Assembly: GCF_027625935.1 (NCBI RefSeq)
Contig: NZ_CP115300.1
Span: 7,378,001 to 7,442,000 of the forward strand
Length of the DNA: 64,000 nt
Origin: Streptomyces camelliae
GTDB taxonomy: Bacteria > Actinomycetota > Actinomycetes > Streptomycetales > Streptomycetaceae
Direction of reading: 5' to 3'
In this document: one piece after another, positions 60,809 through 64,000 of the stretch
How the letters are laid out: the number at the start of each line of letters is the position of its first letter
Position numbering within the stretch: the stretch's first letter is position 1
The notes under the pieces: model-generated
What the model was told of the DNA's origin: nothing
Seen by the model: only the letters and a program-made list of their open reading frames with translations
Databases searched by the model: none
Made by a program: the position numbers and the translations under genes

Positions 60809-62785
60809 GTGTCAGACGTCCGTGTGATCATCCAACGCGATTCCGAGCGGGAAGAACGCGTGGTGACGACGGGCACTACGGCCGCCGACCTCTTCGCGGG
60901 CGAGCGCTCGATCATCGCCGCGCGTGTCGGGGGCGACCTGAAGGACCTCGCCTACGAGGTCAAGGACGGCGAGACCGTCGAGGGTGTCGAGATCTCCTCC
61001 GAGGACGGCCTCAACATCCTGCGCCACTCCACCGCGCACGTCATGGCGCAGGCCGTGCAGGAGATCTTCCCCGAGGCCAAGCTGGGCATCGGCCCGCCCG
61101 TCAAGGACGGCTTCTACTACGACTTCGACGTCGAGAAGCCGTTCACGCCCGAGGATCTCAAGGCCATCGAGAAGAAGATGCAGGAGATCCAGAAGCGGGG
61201 GCAGAAGTTCTCCCGCCGTGTCGTCACCGACGAGGCCGCCCGTGAGGAGCTGGCCTCCGAGCCGTACAAGCTGGAGCTGATCGGCCTCAAGGGCTCGGCG
61301 TCGCACGACGACGGCGCGGACGTCGAGGTCGGCGCCGGCGAGCTGACGATCTACGACAACCTGGACGCCAAGACCGGCGAGCTGTGCTGGAAGGACCTGT
61401 GCCGCGGTCCGCACCTGCCCTCGACCCGGCTGATCCCGGCGTTCAAGCTGATGCGCAACGCGGCCGCCTACTGGCGCGGCAGCGAGAAGAACCCGATGCT
61501 CCAGCGCATCTACGGCACCGCCTGGCCCTCCAAGGACGAGCTGAAGGCGCACCTGGACTTCCTCGCCGAGGCCGAGAAGCGCGACCACCGCAAGCTCGGC
61601 ACCGAGCTGGACCTCTTCTCCATCCCGGAGCAGATCGGCTCCGGCCTCGCCGTCTTCCACCCCAAGGGCGGCATCATCCGCCGCGTGATGGAGGACTACT
61701 CGCGCCGCCGCCACGAGGAAGAGGGCTACGAGTTCGTCTACACCCCGCACGCGACGAAGGGGAAGCTCTTCGAGACGTCCGGGCACCTGGACTGGTACGC
61801 CGAGGGCATGTACCCGCCCATGCAGCTCGACGAGGGCGTGGACTACTACCTCAAGCCCATGAACTGCCCGATGCACAACCTGATCTTCGACGCGCGTGGC
61901 CGCTCCTACCGCGAACTGCCGCTGCGCCTCTTCGAGTTCGGGACCGTGTACCGGTACGAGAAGTCGGGCGTCGTGCACGGCCTGACCCGTGCCCGCGGCT
62001 TCACGCAGGACGACGCGCACATCTACTGCACCCGTGAGCAGATGTCCGAGGAACTGGACAAGACGCTCACCTTCGTCCTCGGCCTGCTGCGCGACTACGG
62101 CCTCACCGACTTCTACCTGGAGCTGTCCACCAAGGACCCGGAGAAGTTCGTCGGCTCCGACGAGGTCTGGGAAGAGGCGACCGAGACCCTGCGCCAGGTC
62201 GCCGAGAAGCAGGGCCTGCCCCTCGTCCCCGACCCGGGCGGCGCCGCGTTCTACGGTCCGAAGATCTCCGTCCAGGCCAAGGACGCGATCGGCCGGACCT
62301 GGCAGATGTCGACCATCCAGCTCGACTTCAACCTGCCCGAGCGCTTCAACCTGGAGTACACCGGCCCCGACGGCTCGAAGCAGCGCCCGGTGATGATCCA
62401 CCGCGCCCTGTTCGGCTCGATCGAGCGCTTCTTCGCGGTGCTCCTGGAGCACTACGCGGGTGCCTTCCCGGCGTGGCTGGCGCCGGTCCAGGCGCTCGGC
62501 ATCCCGATCGGCGACGCGCACGTGGAGTACCTGGAGAAGTTCGCGGCGGCGGCCCGGAAGAAGGGGCTGCGCGTCGAGGTGGACTCCTCCTCGGACCGGA
62601 TGCAGAAGAAGATCCGCAACGCCCAGAAGCAGAAGGTGCCCTTCATGGTCATCGCGGGCGACGAGGACATGTCGGGCGGCTCCGTCTCCTTCCGCTACCG
62701 TGACGGCTCCCAGGAGAACGGCATCCCGTTCGACGAGGCCATCGCCAAGATCGCGCAGGTCGTGGAGGAGCGGGCGCAGGTCTGA
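60809..62785 (+). CDS. thrS: Threonyl-tRNA synthetase
   Basis: A 658-residue class II synthetase. N-terminal TGS domain (about 1-65), editing domain with the metal-binding [11 protein letters not shown] segment (HxxxH; about 75-225), catalytic core with PMNCPMHN (zinc Cys) and [20 protein letters not shown] [17 protein letters not shown], and C-terminal anticodon domain (about 540-655). GTG start with AGGAG upstream; a -10-like TACGAT lies at 60745-60750. No T-box was seen. Essential gene. Confidence 0.97.
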   Translation: MSDVRVIIQRDSEREERVVTTGTTAADLFAGERSIIAARVGGDLKDLAYEVKDGETVEGVEISSEDGLNILRHSTAHVMAQAVQEIFPEAKLGIGPPVKDGFYYDFDVEKPFTPEDLKAIEKKMQEIQKRGQKFSRRVVTDEAAREELASEPYKLELIGLKGSASHDDGADVEVGAGELTIYDNLDAKTGELCWKDLCRGPHLPSTRLIPAFKLMRNAAAYWRGSEKNPMLQRIYGTAWPSKDELKAHLDFLAEAEKRDHRKLGTELDLFSIPEQIGSGLAVFHPKGGIIRRVMEDYSRRRHEEEGYEFVYTPHATKGKLFETSGHLDWYAEGMYPPMQLDEGVDYYLKPMNCPMHNLIFDARGRSYRELPLRLFEFGTVYRYEKSGVVHGLTRARGFTQDDAHIYCTREQMSEELDKTLTFVLGLLRDYGLTDFYLELSTKDPEKFVGSDEVWEEATETLRQVAEKQGLPLVPDPGGAAFYGPKISVQAKDAIGRTWQMSTIQLDFNLPERFNLEYTGPDGSKQRPVMIHRALFGSIERFFAVLLEHYAGAFPAWLAPVQALGIPIGDAHVEYLEKFAAAARKKGLRVEVDSSSDRMQKKIRNAQKQKVPFMVIAGDEDMSGGSVSFRYRDGSQENGIPFDEAIAKIAQVVEERAQV

Positions 62786-62809
62786 TCCGGCCCCCTGTTC
62801 CGTACGAAG

Positions 62810-62841
62810 GCCCCCGGAGGTTCAGCTCCCCGGGGGCTTTT
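62810..62841 (+). terminator. thrS terminator overlapping the convergent gene end
   Basis: Arms GCCCCCGG (62810-62817) and CCGGGGGC (62830-62837) followed by TTTTC. The second arm and T-tract lie inside the last codons of the convergent channel gene, so one sequence ends thrS and encodes the channel tail EKPPGS. Confidence 0.8.
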
Positions 62842-63478
62842 CGTCGCCCTCCCGGTAGAACGTCCGCATCAGCCAGGAGGAGAACGATCCCGTCACCGCG
62901 CCGAGCAGGGCGAGGCCGCCGATCATCATGCCGGTGGCGATCACCCGGCCCAGGGGGGTGACAGGGGTGACGTCCCCGTAGCCGACCGTGGTGAGGGTCG
63001 AGGCGGCCCACCACACCGCGTCCCCGAACGTGTGCATGGTGGCGCCGGGCGCCCCACGCTCGGCCTGGTACACCGCGAGCGAGCCGGAGAAGGCGAGCAG
63101 CACGGTGGACAGGCCGGCGTAGGAGATCACCCGCGCATGCAGCGAGAGCCGGGGCTGTCCGGACCGCCGCTGGACCGCTTCGTACAGCCGAACGATCCGC
63201 AGCGGGCGCAGCAGCGGCAGGAGGACCACCACCGTGTGCAGCATGTGCGTGGGGACGAAGCGCAGGCCCTGTCCGCTGAGCCGCCAGCGCACCACGTAGT
63301 CCGCGGCGAACACCAGCCAGAGGCCGAACGTCACGGACAAGCACACGGCATGCCAGACGGCGGGCATGTCAGTGGCCAGGACATGCGTGGCATACGCGGC
63401 GAGGTAGACCAGCGCCGCCACGAAGAGGGGAATCTCGGTGCGATGCTCCCAGTGCTTCGCACGGCTGTCGTCGTCCAC
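62822..63478 (-). CDS. Potassium channel-family protein
   Basis: A 218-residue ion channel with the selectivity filter TVGYGD at 164-169. Predicted helices: about 16-34, 42-63, an S4-like arginine helix about 78-100 (PLLRPLRIVRLYEAVQRR), 118-138 before the pore and 178-203 after it. The layout is that of a short voltage-gated-type subunit lacking one helix, forming a tetramer. No RCK domain. Start at GTG 63478 is tentative; upstream frame is non-coding in character. Confidence 0.88.
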   Translation of the reverse strand: MDDDSRAKHWEHRTEIPLFVAALVYLAAYATHVLATDMPAVWHAVCLSVTFGLWLVFAADYVVRWRLSGQGLRFVPTHMLHTVVVLLPLLRPLRIVRLYEAVQRRSGQPRLSLHARVISYAGLSTVLLAFSGSLAVYQAERGAPGATMHTFGDAVWWAASTLTTVGYGDVTPVTPLGRVIATGMMIGGLALLGAVTGSFSSWLMRTFYREGDEKPPGS

Positions 63479-63557
63479 CGGCCAAGCTTGGCCGGAGAGG
63501 GTCTTCCGGGCGCCCCGGCGACACGCCGGGAACGGGTGAAGCCATATGCTGCATGGC

Positions 63558-64000
63558 ATGACGAGTGAGCCGGAGCAGCAGATCGGAGTGGGGACACCGG
63601 ACGCGTTCCAGCGCCTGTGGACGCCCCACCGGATGGCGTACATCCAGGGCGAGAACAAGCCGACCGGTCCGGGGGCCGACGACGGTTGTCCCTTCTGCGC
63701 GATTCCGGCCAAGTCCGACGAGGACGGGCTGATCGTCCGCCGTGGTGAGCATGTGTACGCCGTGCTCAACCTCTACCCGTACAACGGCGGCCATCTGATG
63801 ACGGTGCCGTACCGGCACGTCGCCGACTACACCGAGCTGACCGGGGCGGAGACCGCCGAGCTGGCCGAGCTGACCAAGCAGGCGATGACGGCCCTGCGCA
63901 CCGCGTCCGGGGCGCACGGCTTCAACATCGGCATGAACCAGGGCACGGTCGCGGGCGCCGGCATCGCCGCGCATCTGCACCAGCACATCGTCCCGCGCTG
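63558..64000 (+). CDS. HIT-family nucleotide hydrolase (partial, cut by window end)
   Basis: The first 147 codons are present and the frame runs off the window. The histidine triad HLHQHIVPRW is at the very end. CPFCAI near residue 50 is the zinc-type Cys pair common in actinobacterial HIT proteins. Likely hydrolyses dinucleoside polyphosphates such as Ap4A. ATG lies 7 bases after TATGCT (63545-63550) and has no RBS, so the message is probably leaderless. Confidence 0.9.
   Translation, partial: MTSEPEQQIGVGTPDAFQRLWTPHRMAYIQGENKPTGPGADDGCPFCAIPAKSDEDGLIVRRGEHVYAVLNLYPYNGGHLMTVPYRHVADYTELTGAETAELAELTKQAMTALRTASGAHGFNIGMNQGTVAGAGIAAHLHQHIVPR

Overview
The window is very GC-rich chromosomal DNA with the codon use, gene families and gene order of a Streptomyces. 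Supporting markers are an SsgB-type sporulation division protein, an actinobacterial argJ-argB-argD-argR run, Tat-exported lipoproteins, GTG starts, many probably leaderless genes, and two dispersed intergenic repeat families that I recognise from Streptomyces. From memory, the order (arginine genes, glpQ1-like gene, methionine ABC transporter, cobalamin genes, ssgB, thrS) resembles the core region around ssgB and thrS of the S. coelicolor chromosome. No prophage, integrase, transposase or CRISPR array was seen.

Layout. 1-2.7 kb: end of argJ, then argB, argD and argR. 2.7-4.1 kb: an ECF sigma factor with its zinc-binding anti-sigma factor. 4.1-7.0 kb (minus): a three-gene unit made of a 52-residue histidine-rich peptide, an ABC exporter and a divergent Ser/Thr kinase. 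7.1-14.6 kb: an ApbE flavin transferase, two FMN-binding surface proteins and two ferric-reductase-like membrane flavoproteins (minus), divergent from an OmpR-type two-component system whose likely binding repeats lie between them. 14.6-16.9 kb: an L,D-transpeptidase, a pyridoxamine-oxidase-like protein and a secreted protein built from two copies of a domain that are identical in DNA. 17-19.7 kb: argG, with a promoter and palindromic ARG box, then argH. 19.8-27.9 kb: aldo/keto reductase, TetR plus MFS efflux pair, acyltransferase, glycerophosphodiesterase with a candidate PHO box, a sigma-like protein, a GNAT, two small membrane proteins and a HAD phosphatase. 27.9-31 kb: the metNIQ methionine importer behind a Cys/Met-rich leader peptide and hairpin. 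31.1-39 kb: a GNAT and cobalamin genes (cobL, a giant BluB-CobT fusion, a CysG-like bifunctional enzyme). 39-42.2 kb: TrmH-type methylase, PASTA-less Ser/Thr kinase, small membrane protein.

42.3-42.8 kb (minus): a five-tRNA cluster (three Val-GAC, Cys-GCA, Gly-GCC). 43-49.4 kb: pabB, pabC, a tandem GNAT, a DsbA-like protein, small membrane proteins, a CGNR regulator, ssgB and a PGPGW membrane protein. 49.5 and 57.9 kb: two identical tRNA-Val(CAC) genes. Between them lie a decayed alpha/beta hydrolase with minisatellite repeats and a sugar-importer operon (binding protein, two permeases, DUF624-like membrane protein, YetA/PL26-like enzyme), which fits uptake and breakdown of rhamnogalacturonan oligosaccharides. 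58-64 kb: a DnaQ-like exonuclease, a DUF4365-type protein with an unknown partner, thrS, a small potassium channel and the start of a HIT protein cut by the window end.

Themes. Arginine biosynthesis is split into two blocks separated by about 14 kb of redox, signalling and envelope genes. The flavin-reductase locus is a self-contained extracytoplasmic electron-transfer system with its own flavinylating enzyme and two-component control. The strongest leads for undescribed biology are the histidine-rich peptide/exporter/kinase unit, the duplicated flavin module with one Ser-for-Thr attachment site, the Cys/Met leader of metNIQ, and the extremely long low-complexity extension on BluB-CobT. All functions are read from sequence by eye; no database search was run.
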